31,749 bases of DNA from an uncultured Lachnospiraceae bacterium (GCA_947564305.1 CANOBT010000056.1:1-31749); one strand, 5' to 3'. Shown: positions 16,015-25,297, counted from the first letter of the stretch. Notes: generated by a model not told the origin, from the sequence alone. Numbers and translations: made by a program.

Positions 16015-17262
16015 TTATTTTCCTTCCGCCAAAGGATTCGGGAACAGATGTCTTGGAATTCCATCTACCATAACCGGTGATACGTCTCCCTGAATCAGAG
16101 GACGAACATAGTTTACAAATTCATCTGTTACATAGTCAGCGTCTTCGTTCATCCATTCTCTTGGAACAAGCTTTTCGTCGTTGGCAATCTTATGAACATC
16201 CTTCACCTCTGTTCCAGCCTGATACGGATCGTCAGACAGACGCTGGATGACTACCATCTTTCCGGTGTCGCCTTCATCTGCAGCCTTCACAGCAGCACCG
16301 CCTACCTGATATCCTTCCAGTATATCTACACGGGAAGCACAGTGGGAAGCTGATCTCTGCAAAGTACTCAACTCAATGGCGCGGGCTTTGCATCCGATAT
16401 CTCCTGTAATATAGCTTGCAAGATAATTTGCAGTACCGGAAAGCTGCTTATGTCCAAATGCATCTACGAAGTCAATACTCTGTCCAAGCTCGCATACATA
16501 GCGGCCGTCAGCCAGACGGATTCCCTCAGATACAGCAACAACAACGGATGACTTGCGTGTAAGGATTTCTCTTACCTTTGCACCGAATTTCTCAATATCA
16601 AATGTAACTTCCGGCAGATAAATCAAATCTGGTCCGGAACAGTCCTCTCCTTTTGCAAGTGCAGCGGCACCGGTCAGCCATCCGGCATTTCTTCCCATGA
16701 TTTCTACGATAGAAACCAATCCCTTAGAGTATTCCAGGCAGAAGCTGTCGCAGATAATCTCTTTTACAGATGTACCGATATACTTGGCAGCGCTTCCGTA
16801 TCCTGGTGTATGGTCTGTGAGCGCCAAATCATTATCAATTGTCTTCGGGCAGCCGATGAAGCGGGTCTTGAATCCCGTAATGATTGCGTAGTCGGATAAC
16901 TTCTTGATGGTGTCCATGGAATCATTGCCGCCGATATAGATAAATGCTTCAATATTCAGTTTTTCAAGGATTTCAAAAATCTTGTCATACACATCCCGGT
17001 CTTCATGAATCTCCGGCAGTTTATAACGGCAGGAGCCAAGAAAAGCGGCAGGAGTCCTCTTTAACAACTCTGCATCCAGCTCTGTTGTGATATAGTCAGA
17101 CAGATCGATATACCTTTCCTGCAAAAGTCCCTGAATTCCGTGAAGCATTCCATACACCTTTCCGGCTCCACGATCCTTGGCGGTGCGGTATACACCGGCA
17201 AGACTTGAATTGATAGCAGCGGTAGGGCCGCCTGATTGACCAACGATTACATTTCCCTTCAT
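16015..17262 (-). CDS. pfp: 6-phosphofructokinase, PPi-dependent type
   Basis: The 415-residue product starts MKGNVIVGQSGGPTAAINSS. Family motifs follow: GGNDSMDTIKKL, GCPKTIDNDLALTDHTPGYG and VEIMGRNAGWLTGAAAL. Asp at the fourth position of GGND (Gly in ATP-dependent enzymes) and Lys in PKTIDND (Gly in ATP enzymes) are the known markers of pyrophosphate use. It phosphorylates fructose 6-phosphate to fructose 1,6-bisphosphate, reversibly with PPi, in glycolysis. The frame opens at 17277, but GGAGG lies inside that extension and fits the start at 17262. It stands alone, with a terminator-like hairpin downstream. Confidence 0.92.
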   Translation of the reverse strand: MKGNVIVGQSGGPTAAINSSLAGVYRTAKDRGAGKVYGMLHGIQGLLQERYIDLSDYITTELDAELLKRTPAAFLGSCRYKLPEIHEDRDVYDKIFEILEKLNIEAFIYIGGNDSMDTIKKLSDYAIITGFKTRFIGCPKTIDNDLALTDHTPGYGSAAKYIGTSVKEIICDSFCLEYSKGLVSIVEIMGRNAGWLTGAAALAKGEDCSGPDLIYLPEVTFDIEKFGAKVREILTRKSSVVVAVSEGIRLADGRYVCELGQSIDFVDAFGHKQLSGTANYLASYITGDIGCKARAIELSTLQRSASHCASRVDILEGYQVGGAAVKAADEGDTGKMVVIQRLSDDPYQAGTEVKDVHKIANDEKLVPREWMNEDADYVTDEFVNYVRPLIQGDVSPVMVDGIPRHLFPNPLAEGK

Positions 17263-17597
17263 GATATCTACCTCCATATATTTTTTGTGATTATATCAGT
17301 GTTTTTACGAATTCGATTTCTATCGGGTCAAGCGATAAGTAAATCGGCAGAACACATTTGCTCTGCAAAAACCCACATGTACTAGTTTAGTGTATTTTTA
17401 CCAATTTGTAAAGAAGAATATAAAAGAAGTATGCAAAAGAAGTAGCAAAAAGTGCTTGCATTTTATTGAAAAATAAAGTATGATACATTTACTCTGATTC
17501 CAATTCATATAATCTGTTTTATCGCAATCAGTTCTGGTTTAAATTTTCAAAGGTATTTTAAGAGCAAGACTTAATATTGCCGATATTGTAGGAAGGA
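17263..17597. promoter_or_regulatory. Divergent intergenic region between pfp and the pseudokinase gene
   Basis: No gene is seen. A perfect TATAAT on the minus strand (17295-17290) lies about 30 bases before the pfp start but lacks a good -35. A short GCAGA/TCTGC inverted repeat is present around 17350-17375. The plus-strand promoter at 17456-17484 is listed separately. Confidence 0.4.
17456..17484 (+). promoter_or_regulatory. Promoter for the pseudokinase/Ig-fold gene pair
   Basis: TTGCAT (17456-17461), a 17-base spacer and TATGAT (17479-17484), about 115 bases before the first gene. Confidence 0.6.
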
Positions 17598-18968
17598 GTG
17601 GATGCATATATTGTAGCAAATTATGATGTGTTAAAGTTTATAGAGCATGGGGGACGCTGCCGGCCGGCAATGGACTATCTTCCGGGAGAACTGTTGATAT
17701 ACAGGCTGAAACGCTGTCCGGAAGTGGAAAAGGCGCTTTTGTTCGACTGGATAAAGCAATTGCTTTATCAGTTAGAGTTGTTTCATCGGTGCCGTAATCA
17801 TGAGAGTTACCGCTATCTGAATCCATACAGTGTATTGGTAACGCAGGAGGAAAAGCTGCTTTTGCTAGATTTGGAGGCGGAAAGCAATGAGTTTGTCCTG
17901 CGGAATCTGCAGAAGCGTGCCATGCGGAATCATTTTGTAAAACCAGTCGTCAATATCAGGGAAAACACGAAAATTTCCCTCGATCTATATGGTTATGCGA
18001 AAACCATACAATTCATCCTGGCCAACGTAAATGTTGAGCCTTCATTGACAAAACGAGAAGAAAATCGGTTAGAAAAAATCATTGACAAGTGTCTTTGTGA
18101 AAATCAAAAAAAACAATATGAAGATTTAAAGCAGATTAAGAAAGAGCTTCCGTCCATACAGGACCGAAGATGGAAAATACAGAAGAAATGGGGAATCGTG
18201 TCTGCCGTATTGGCAGGGCTTCTCATTGTTTTTCTTGTATTTTTAAGGAATAATCAAACGGAAAAAGAACAACAGCAATTGCAGGACTATGCTGGGAATT
18301 ATGGAAATTTGCAGTCAGAGCAGCAAGTAATGATAGAAAATGCAGAAGAAGGAGGGATACAGACAACAGGCTTCGATGGTGAGGGTTTCCCCACAGATAC
18401 GAAGCGCGGAAATGTAGAACGCATGGAGGAGAAAAGCTATGTTCCTGATGGGATGACGGAGGTCTCGGAGGGTGTGGATGCCTTGCAGGAGTACATGCTC
18501 CGCAATACGTCGCAGGATAATTGGGAAATCATAGAACAGGGCGAGGAGCTGAAAAGAGAGCTGTTACGATATTTAGCGGCGGCATATGACCGTGAGGATA
18601 TGAAAGAAAAGGCGAAAGAGGCCTATGAGGAGTTGTGCAGAGTTGAGGTACAGGAGGAATTACTGGAATCTGCATATTTGAGAAGGATTGCTTTAGAGAT
18701 GGAGCAGAATCAGGAGACTGCATTTCAGACAGGAAAGGAGGCAATGCAGAATCTTCCTCATTCAAAGTCTCTGGCAGAGAAGTATTTGGAAATTTTAAAA
18801 GGACGGGAAGGAATGACAAAAGAAGAATGTAAAAAGGAACTGGAGGCTCTGTTGGAACAGTTCCCGGCTTTGAAGGACTCGAAAAGCTGTCAGGAACTGG
18901 AGCGAGCATATGGTCTGACGGAAGGAGTGAAAGAGAATGAAGAAAAAGATATGTCTGCTGGGAATTAG
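17598..18968 (+). CDS. Single-pass membrane protein with cytoplasmic pseudokinase domain and helical extracellular region
   Basis: The product has 456 residues. Residues about 30-190 resemble a protein-kinase C-lobe: YRYLNPYSVLV (71-81) stands where HRDLKPxNILV would be, LLLLDLE where the DFG strand would be, LDLYGYAKTIQFIL like helix F, and IIDKCLCENQKKQYEDLKQI like the terminal kinase helix. The catalytic HRD Asp, the Lys of the catalytic loop and the DFG Gly are missing, and no glycine-rich loop is seen, so it is probably a pseudokinase. A transmembrane helix lies at about 198-216. The outer part has a Gln/Glu-rich linker and helical TPR-like repeats (about 300-450). GTG at 17598 is the only reasonable start, placed unusually close to GGAAGGAG; ATT at 17610 is an alternative. 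It overlaps the next gene by 32 bases. EssB/YukC is an architectural analogue only. Confidence 0.7.
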   Translation: MDAYIVANYDVLKFIEHGGRCRPAMDYLPGELLIYRLKRCPEVEKALLFDWIKQLLYQLELFHRCRNHESYRYLNPYSVLVTQEEKLLLLDLEAESNEFVLRNLQKRAMRNHFVKPVVNIRENTKISLDLYGYAKTIQFILANVNVEPSLTKREENRLEKIIDKCLCENQKKQYEDLKQIKKELPSIQDRRWKIQKKWGIVSAVLAGLLIVFLVFLRNNQTEKEQQQLQDYAGNYGNLQSEQQVMIENAEEGGIQTTGFDGEGFPTDTKRGNVERMEEKSYVPDGMTEVSEGVDALQEYMLRNTSQDNWEIIEQGEELKRELLRYLAAAYDREDMKEKAKEAYEELCRVEVQEELLESAYLRRIALEMEQNQETAFQTGKEAMQNLPHSKSLAEKYLEILKGREGMTKEECKKELEALLEQFPALKDSKSCQELERAYGLTEGVKENEEKDMSAGN

Positions 18969-21141
18969 TATGGTCGTGCTTTTCCTGTTTTGTGCGGTTA
19001 CTGTGCAGGCAAAGGAGGAGATTGAGAAAGATCCGGTGACAGGTGGAGATGAAGAGCCGGAGCCTCTGAAGCCCTCAGTGAAACCGATAGAAGCTATGCT
19101 TATGCCAGAAATTCAATATCCGGAGATAGATGGCAGGAATGGATATTATAAATCGTATCCGGAGATTCACATTATCCATAGAGAACCTGAAGCTATAACA
19201 AAATATGAGTTGATTGCAGCTGACGGTTCGAAAAAGCAGGGAATCCTTGAGTTGAAAAGCGGAACAGAAGAATCTATACATTTCTCAGGAGAAGGACTGA
19301 AAGATGGGGAGAGCATCCTGCACGTATCTATGGAGCGTAAGGAGGTAAAGCTTCCGGACAATACGGAGGAATCAGATGGGAGCGGAGATTCAGAGAAGGC
19401 AGAGAATTCCGGCGGAACAGATGGATTAATGAAAAAGGCCGTGTACAATAACGAAGAACTGACTGACGAAGATGAGGCAGCGGGAGAAGTAGAAAAGGTT
19501 GTATTTACAAAGGAAATTCATTTCCTAGTAGACACGAAGATACCAGAAAAAGTACGTTTTCTTTACAACCAGGCAACAGACAGAGGAACAATTTGCGTTA
19601 ATGAACCTCTGGAAATAACATTAAAGAGCGAAGATGCGGGAAGCGGTGTGGAAGCCATTCACTATCAGACAAGTGACGGAACTGCCGGAGTGCTTCCAGG
19701 AGGAAATGGCAAGATTGTGCTGCATCCGGGGTTCCATGGGAAAATACAGGCATATACTGTGGACAAAGCCGGGAACCAATCAGAATCTGTTGAATCTGAG
19801 ACCATTCTTTGTGAAAATAGTTCCCCCGAAATTTTCATTCGGACACAAGGGAATGGGGAACTATGGCACTCCGGTCCGGTGAAGGTTCATGTGGATGTAT
19901 CTGATTCCGGCCTGAGTTCCGGAATACGAAGCTTAAAATGTTATACCGCAGGTACAGTGACTGTACAAGAAGAAAATGCTTTCAGTGCGGGGGTCACCAG
20001 TATGCAGGCTGATTTTGTTGTGGATATTCCATCAGAAGGCGGAAATGGAATACCGGTTGCTGCGGAGGCCGTAGATTGGGCAGGCAATTATCATACGGAA
20101 AATATTTTACTCTATATTGATAATTCTCCTCCCATTATCCAAAGTAAGGGAGTCCACGATAAGATGATCACGGGTGAACCTGTAAAAGGAAGGGTTACAT
20201 TCCGGGAAGAAAATGTCCTTACATATCGAAAGATGGAAATTTGGAAAATAAACTCGGATAAGGGTAAAGAGCAGTTGGACAAGAGAGAAGAACAGGAGAG
20301 TGGAACCACTTTGGCAGATGTTAGCTGGGACATTTCCATTGAGAAAGATGGAGTCTATGAAATTTATGTTACAGCAAAGGATTTGGCGGGGCATAAAAGC
20401 GAACAGCGTTATCAGGTTACCGTTGATAGAACGAATCCTGTTATCCGTTATGTGGACCAGATGCAGGGCGTTTATGTTCCGTATTTCCAATGGAATTACG
20501 GAAAGGAAGAGGTGGTTCAGGATTCAACAGACTATTCTTATGCAATCTGGCTGGATGGAGCATTTTATAATACAGGCACAAGAATAGCAGAGGAAGGTTC
20601 CAGATTACTGCAGGTGGAAGCAGTAGATGCAGCCGGAAATAAATCGACGGCAGAGGCTGTTTTTCAAATCGACCACACGCCGCCAAAAATCCGTATCTAT
20701 GACGTACAGGATGGAATATCTTATGAAGAAATGGCAGCAGTCAGCGTTTCAGTGGACGGAAAAGGGGAGTATTTGAAAGGAATTACCGTGAATTCTGAAA
20801 AAAAGCGGTTGGAAACAGGATGCCAGATTTTTCGGCAGACATTTCAAGAACCTGGTGATTACCAAATCAGGGTTTTGGCAGAGGACTTGGCAGGAAACCA
20901 GGAAAATGAACAGGTGACATTCCGTATTGAAGAGCAAAAGAGAATGTCAGGGAATGTGTGGAAGCCTGTAACTAAGATTTTTAGAAATAACAATGTAACG
21001 ACAGGTTCTCAAAAAACAACGGTGGATAATGTAGAAGAGCCCAATCGGCTGGCTGCACTCTGTCTGGCATTATGTCTGGGATTGGTGGTGCTGACGGCCG
21101 TGCTTAGACAATGGTGGGTTCGCAGAGAAAGAAAAGGTTAA
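18937..21141 (+). CDS. Exported multi-domain Ig-fold protein with C-terminal membrane anchor
   Basis: The 734-residue product has a signal peptide (hydrophobic 5-22, cleavage near VQA, residue 25), a Glu/Pro-rich segment, then about five bacterial Ig-like repeats. Each repeat ends in a D-x-AGN type motif: VDKAGNQS, VDWAGNYH, KDLAGHKS, VDAAGNKS, EDLAGNQE. Repeats start near phrases such as DTKIPEKV, NSSPEIF, DNSPPII, DRTNPVI and DHTPPKI. A C-terminal hydrophobic segment (about 707-725) followed by RRERKG would anchor it with the bulk outside. GAAGGAG at 18921-18927 supports the start. The 32-base overlap with the pseudokinase gene argues that the two products work together at the surface. Function unknown. 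Confidence 0.8.
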   Translation: MKKKICLLGISMVVLFLFCAVTVQAKEEIEKDPVTGGDEEPEPLKPSVKPIEAMLMPEIQYPEIDGRNGYYKSYPEIHIIHREPEAITKYELIAADGSKKQGILELKSGTEESIHFSGEGLKDGESILHVSMERKEVKLPDNTEESDGSGDSEKAENSGGTDGLMKKAVYNNEELTDEDEAAGEVEKVVFTKEIHFLVDTKIPEKVRFLYNQATDRGTICVNEPLEITLKSEDAGSGVEAIHYQTSDGTAGVLPGGNGKIVLHPGFHGKIQAYTVDKAGNQSESVESETILCENSSPEIFIRTQGNGELWHSGPVKVHVDVSDSGLSSGIRSLKCYTAGTVTVQEENAFSAGVTSMQADFVVDIPSEGGNGIPVAAEAVDWAGNYHTENILLYIDNSPPIIQSKGVHDKMITGEPVKGRVTFREENVLTYRKMEIWKINSDKGKEQLDKREEQESGTTLADVSWDISIEKDGVYEIYVTAKDLAGHKSEQRYQVTVDRTNPVIRYVDQMQGVYVPYFQWNYGKEEVVQDSTDYSYAIWLDGAFYNTGTRIAEEGSRLLQVEAVDAAGNKSTAEAVFQIDHTPPKIRIYDVQDGISYEEMAAVSVSVDGKGEYLKGITVNSEKKRLETGCQIFRQTFQEPGDYQIRVLAEDLAGNQENEQVTFRIEEQKRMSGNVWKPVTKIFRNNNVTTGSQKTTVDNVEEPNRLAALCLALCLGLVVLTAVLRQWWVRRERKG

Positions 21142-21314
21142 CATGTTGACGAAGGTATATCTGCCATGATTTAAAATGGCGGGGAGCAGGTTACAGACTC
21201 GTAGTATAGGAATACCGCTATGCATAAAGAAAGGCGATGGATTTGCCGGAATTTATGTGTGGCGGTATTTTCTGCAGACAGAAATTTCAAGATAGAAATT
21301 TTATTTTTCTGTGG

Positions 21315-21343
21315 TTGTACTGAGTTTTAAAATCGGTTATACT
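21315..21343 (+). promoter_or_regulatory. Promoter for the HelD gene
   Basis: TTGTAC (21315-21320), a 17-base spacer and TATACT (21338-21343), just before AAGGAG and the gene start. Confidence 0.62.
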
Positions 21344-21372
21344 TATAGCTTATAAAAAGGAGTATGGTCGAT

Positions 21373-23550
21373 ATGAGCAGAGGAACAGATTTTTTAATAT
21401 ATGTGACAGATAAATTAAAGAAGAGAATCGTGGAGATTAATGAAAATATTGAGGAAGTGCAAAAGGATATTGAAGGAATGCACGAATACTACTGGGAAAA
21501 TTATACGGAAATGGATCAGTACGGGTATGAAGATTTTGATAATCAACAGGCTCTCCTGACGCAGGTCAATGCGAATCAGGAAAATCTGAAAACAAGACAT
21601 CGATATCGTAAGATGTTAGATTCGCCTTTTTTCGGCAGTGTAGATTTCGTCTATGAAGGGGAAGAAGAGCCGGAGATTTTTTATATTGGGATTGGAAATT
21701 TTGCTGAAAAGCGGGGAGGATTGCCATTAATTTACGATTGGCGTGCTCCGGTGAGCAGCCTGTTTTATGACTATGATAAGGGGAAGGCATTCTATGAGGC
21801 TCCGTTAGGGCGGATGGACGGGGAGATATATTCTAAATGGCAGTATAAAATCCGCAGCGGCAGAATGATTTATGAATTTGAGAGTGATATGAAGATTGAT
21901 GATGATATTCTGAAGCAGGAACTAGGGGCAAATAGTGACACACAGTTGAAAAATATTGTCCGCACGATTCAAAAGGAGCAGAATGCCATTATCCGGAATA
22001 CACAAGATAAGATATTGGCTATTCAGGGTGCGGCGGGGAGCGGAAAAACTTCGGTGGCGCTTCACCGTATTGCATATCTGCTGTATCACGACAGGGAAAA
22101 TCTGAGTTCTTCTAATATATTGGTTTTGTCGCCGAACAGTGTGTTTTCAGATTATATTTCCCATATCCTTCCGGAACTTGGTGAAGAAAATATCCGGGAA
22201 ATGAGCTTTGACCTGTTTGCGTATCGAGAACTGCAGGATACGGTTTCAGACTGTGAAGACCGATATCATCAGATTGAAAGACTTATACAAATGCCGTGCA
22301 TATCTGCTGAAAAAACTCAGGAGTCCGAAGCAGGCAGTTCAGCGGAGGGTAGGATTAAGGACATGATTTGGCAGGAGGAGGATTCCCGGTATCGCTGGAA
22401 ACAGTCGGAAGAATATGTGCGGGCGTTGGAAGGCTTTTTGGTGGATTTAGAGGATTGGCTGGTTGATTTTCAAGACGTAGAATATAAAGGAATGGAGATG
22501 AAGGCCGAACAGATTTTAAAGATGTTCTATTATAAATTTTCCGGCACACCATTACTGGCAAGAATGGGGATGGTAAAAGATTATTTTATTGATGAATATG
22601 AGACATTGCATGATAAGACATTGCCGGAAGATGAACTGGCAGTGATTCAAGAGAAGTTTGAGAGCATGTATGTAACGACAGATTTGTATGAAATCTATAA
22701 CTGGCTATTGGAGGAATATAGCTACCCATTACTTCCGGATGTACCAATAGAAAAAAGAGTTCTTTCCTATGAAGATGTCTATCCTGTTTTGTATTTAAAA
22801 TACCGTCTCTGTCCGGAGACGGTACACAGAGAAATCCGGCATTTGGTCATTGATGAGATGCAAGATTACTCTTATCTGCAATATGTGATTCTGGAACGTT
22901 TATTTTCCTGCAATATGACGATACTCGGCGACCGTGCCCAGACAATGGATGAGAAGCCAAAAGATGTGCTTCGATTTCTGTCTGGAATATTTGGGAAGAA
23001 CATACGGCGCATCGAAATGAATAAAAGCTACAGGAACACGGCAGAGATTGCTGAATATGCCGAAAATATTGCAGAGGTAAGAGGAATAGAGTATATTCAG
23101 AGACATGGGAAAGAAGTCGTGGAAGGTGTGTATCCAACCTGGGAAGAGGCGTTGCAGGATGTATTGCATAGGGTGAATGTGGAATCGCACAGCAGAGATG
23201 AGGAAGAGGTACATGAAGCAGCAGATGCCGCCGGAGTAGATGATATGCAGAGAGAAGCAGCATTGCCGAACGGATATGAGACTGCGGCTGTATTGACAAT
23301 GACAGAAGAAGAGGCAAAAAAAGCATATTTGTATTTAAAAGAGCGGAGCGAAGAGGTATCTTATATTGACAGGGATAGCAGCCGCTTCCGAAAAGGAATC
23401 ACGGTGACAACCTTTTATCTGGCAAAAGGGTTGGAATTTGACCAGGTGTTTGTACTTGGCGGAGAGAGAAAAAGTGCGCTGTTCCGTCAGTTCCGTTATA
23501 TTTGCGCAACAAGGGCGCTTCATGAATTGTATGTGTATGATTTGACTTGA
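21373..23550 (+). CDS. helD: HelD-type RNA polymerase recycling ATPase (UvrD-like superfamily 1)
   Basis: The 725-residue product begins with a long charged coiled coil (about 10-80), like the HelD arm that enters RNA polymerase. Walker A GAAGSGKTSVALHR lies around residue 218, Walker B/DExx VIDEMQDYSYLQ around 492, and later superfamily 1 motifs include LGDRAQTMDE and TVTTFYLAKGLEFDQVFVLGG near the C-terminus. HelD releases RNA polymerase from stalled or post-termination complexes in Firmicutes. ATG at 21364 lies only one base from AAGGAG, whereas ATG at 21373 is well spaced, so 21373 is chosen. An acidic stretch around residues 600-625 looks variable. Confidence 0.88.
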   Translation: MSRGTDFLIYVTDKLKKRIVEINENIEEVQKDIEGMHEYYWENYTEMDQYGYEDFDNQQALLTQVNANQENLKTRHRYRKMLDSPFFGSVDFVYEGEEEPEIFYIGIGNFAEKRGGLPLIYDWRAPVSSLFYDYDKGKAFYEAPLGRMDGEIYSKWQYKIRSGRMIYEFESDMKIDDDILKQELGANSDTQLKNIVRTIQKEQNAIIRNTQDKILAIQGAAGSGKTSVALHRIAYLLYHDRENLSSSNILVLSPNSVFSDYISHILPELGEENIREMSFDLFAYRELQDTVSDCEDRYHQIERLIQMPCISAEKTQESEAGSSAEGRIKDMIWQEEDSRYRWKQSEEYVRALEGFLVDLEDWLVDFQDVEYKGMEMKAEQILKMFYYKFSGTPLLARMGMVKDYFIDEYETLHDKTLPEDELAVIQEKFESMYVTTDLYEIYNWLLEEYSYPLLPDVPIEKRVLSYEDVYPVLYLKYRLCPETVHREIRHLVIDEMQDYSYLQYVILERLFSCNMTILGDRAQTMDEKPKDVLRFLSGIFGKNIRRIEMNKSYRNTAEIAEYAENIAEVRGIEYIQRHGKEVVEGVYPTWEEALQDVLHRVNVESHSRDEEEVHEAADAAGVDDMQREAALPNGYETAAVLTMTEEEAKKAYLYLKERSEEVSYIDRDSSRFRKGITVTTFYLAKGLEFDQVFVLGGERKSALFRQFRYICATRALHELYVYDLT

Positions 23551-23590
23551 TTTGGAAAAATGGAATCATGATGAATTTATAATAGAATGG

Positions 23591-24502
23591 ATGAAACTGA
23601 AGATGAAAAATAAAGAAACAAAGGCAGTCATAAAAATTTTGATTGCAGCCTGCGGCTGGGGATTGATTGGGGTATTTTCCCGACCACTGTCGGCAGCAGG
23701 CTTGAGTGCTATGCAGATTACATTTGTCAGGAGCATTATCGTGGCTGTGGGGATGGGAATTTTTCTCTTGGTGACAGACAAAAGTCTTTTTCATATCCAA
23801 ATGAAAGATTTTTGGATGTTCTTGGGAACAGGGTTGATCAGTATCATATTCTTTAATATTTGCTATTTTATGACTATTGAACGGGCTACATTGGCTGCGG
23901 CTTCAATCCTTCTTTACACGGCGCCATGCTTTGTGATGCTGATGTCAGCCTTCTTTTTTCATGAAAAGATTACGAAGCAGAAAGTTGCTGCGTTGGTGTT
24001 GGCTTTTGCCGGCTGTGCGTTGGTCAGCGGAGTGGCAGGAGGCGGAATGAGTCTGTTTGCGCTATTGACCGGGATTGGATCCGGGCTGGGGTATGCTTCT
24101 TATAGTATATTTGGGACAGTGGCACTGAGAAAATACCATACATTTACCGTAATCTTTTATACTTTTGTGGTTGCTTCTGTGGGGATGCTTCCATTTGCGC
24201 ATCTTCTTGTTACAATGTCGGTGCTGATTGGAAGTGCAGGCTCGCTTTTGAGCGGGGCAGGATTAGGACTTGTTTCCACGTTTATGCCCTACATATTCTA
24301 TACCGGAGGACTGAAATATGTGGAGGCCGGAAAAGCGTCGGTGCTGGCTTTTGCTGAGCCGATGGTGGCTGCTATTGCCGGGATTGTGATTTTTAAGGAA
24401 GTGCTGCATCTGAAAAATGCGGCGGGAATTGTGCTGATATTTTTTGCAATTTTGTTGTTGAATGTTCCGGTGGGAGGAGTGAAAGGCGGGAATGTAGTGT
24501 AA
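23591..24502 (+). CDS. EamA/DMT-family transporter
   Basis: The product has about 303 residues with roughly ten hydrophobic segments in two similar halves, the drug/metabolite transporter layout. Typical pieces are IAACGWGLIGVFSRPLSAAG at the first helix, ERATLAAASILLYTAPCFVM closing the first half, and GLKYVEAGKASVLAFAEPMV in the second half. Substrate unknown. The frame is open from a TTG at 23552; ATG codons at 23591 and 23603 are both possible and none has a good ribosome binding site, so the start is uncertain. It follows HelD closely and may be co-transcribed. It is the last core-looking gene before the accessory region. Confidence 0.85.
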   Translation: MKLKMKNKETKAVIKILIAACGWGLIGVFSRPLSAAGLSAMQITFVRSIIVAVGMGIFLLVTDKSLFHIQMKDFWMFLGTGLISIIFFNICYFMTIERATLAAASILLYTAPCFVMLMSAFFFHEKITKQKVAALVLAFAGCALVSGVAGGGMSLFALLTGIGSGLGYASYSIFGTVALRKYHTFTVIFYTFVVASVGMLPFAHLLVTMSVLIGSAGSLLSGAGLGLVSTFMPYIFYTGGLKYVEAGKASVLAFAEPMVAAIAGIVIFKEVLHLKNAAGIVLIFFAILLLNVPVGGVKGGNVV

Positions 24503-24579
24503 ATGGCGGGGGAATGCTGTTCGGTAATGTTGGGGGGAAGTACAATTCCATCATCGCATTTTAATAACTAGATAAGGAC

Positions 24580-24608
24580 TTTACACCTAAATTTCCTTTT
24601 GATATAAT
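24580..24608 (+). promoter_or_regulatory. Promoter of the 47-residue ORF
   Basis: TTTACA (24580-24585), a 17-base spacer and a perfect TATAAT (24603-24608). The -35 box lies inside the left arm of the inverted repeat at 24572-24588. Confidence 0.7.
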
Positions 24609-24656
24609 AAAGATACCAAACAACGACACTACCATTATGAATGGGGAGGTGATAAT

Positions 24657-24800
24657 ATGGGGATGACAAACAAGCAATTTCAAGGTATTATCAGGTTGAT
24701 TCTAATGCAAGTTGACAATGTTTTGAAAGTAGTTACTGACAACAAAGAGCTGCAGGAATTAAGAGACGTTTTGCAATCAATGTTAGAAGATGGCGATTGA
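24657..24800 (+). CDS. Small 47-residue protein of unknown function
   Basis: The ORF begins MGMTNKQFQGIIRLILMQ and ends LQSMLEDGD. It is mostly helical in character, with hydrophobic residues at regular spacing and an acidic C-terminus. GGGGAGG at 24643-24649 is well placed, and the gene has a near-consensus promoter and its own terminator, which argues strongly that it is real. I do not recognise a function; it marks the left side of the accessory region. Confidence 0.72.
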   Translation: MGMTNKQFQGIIRLILMQVDNVLKVVTDNKELQELRDVLQSMLEDGD

Positions 24801-24824
24801 CAACTAAATAACCACAATTCAAAG

Positions 24825-24867
24825 GTGTAAAGTCTTTATTGAATCATTAAAGGCTTTGCACTTTTTT
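24825..24867 (+). terminator. Terminator of the 47-residue ORF
   Basis: GTGTAAAGTCTTTA (24825-24838) pairs with TAAAGGCTTTGCAC (24848-24861) over 14 bp with two G-U pairs, followed by six T's. Confidence 0.85.
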
Positions 24868-25297
24868 CAGTTCTGTCACCCACCTCCATCTTACAAAACT
24901 GTAAGACGAGAAATAGAACGAAAGCCTTTGTTTACAGGGTTTGTGGAATGTAACAGGTGAAGTTTACAACACTTTTACAACAGCATTCGAAAAGAGCCTT
25001 AATATAATAATTCAATATTTGGACATCAAAATAAGTCCCATAGTCAGTCGTTTTATGATTGATTATGAGGCTTATTTTGATGCCTAAATTTACAGACGTA
25101 AAAATCCTTGCATAAAAAGAGAAAATGTCTGTATGAGCCGTATAACGCATCACAGGGCTATCTTATAGCTCATAGCACATCCAAATAATGAAACAGCGAT
25201 TTCAACGGTATTACAGTATCTCAAAATCATGTTTCTTGTGCAAACTTGCACAGTGAGAAATATATTCATCAAAAAAATGAAAGAGGAGGTCAGCATA
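24868..25297. other. Non-coding accessory region with long hairpin and short repeats
   Basis: No gene is seen. Contents: a CTTACA/TGTAAG dyad (24890-24895, 24900-24905). Two direct TTTACAACA repeats 11 bases apart (24963-24971, 24974-24982), with a related GTTTACAGGG nearby. A long imperfect hairpin whose arms are about 25021-25042 and 25064-25084, including the perfect 12-bp CATCAAAATAAG/CTTATTTTGATG. A perfect TGTGCAA/TTGCACA dyad (25237-25243, 25246-25252) just before the next gene. An attachment site, transfer origin, replication-type iterons or operators are all possible. Confidence 0.5.

Larger units (their letters stand above)
24572..24839. repeat. 17-bp inverted repeats bracketing the 47-residue ORF
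   Basis: The left arm 24572-24588 (ATAAGGACTTTACACCT) and the reverse complement of 24823-24839 match at 16 of 17 bases. The left arm carries the promoter -35 and is not transcribed from that promoter; the right arm is the first strand of the terminator. The pair could be element ends, a binding site used twice, or chance. Confidence 0.6.
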
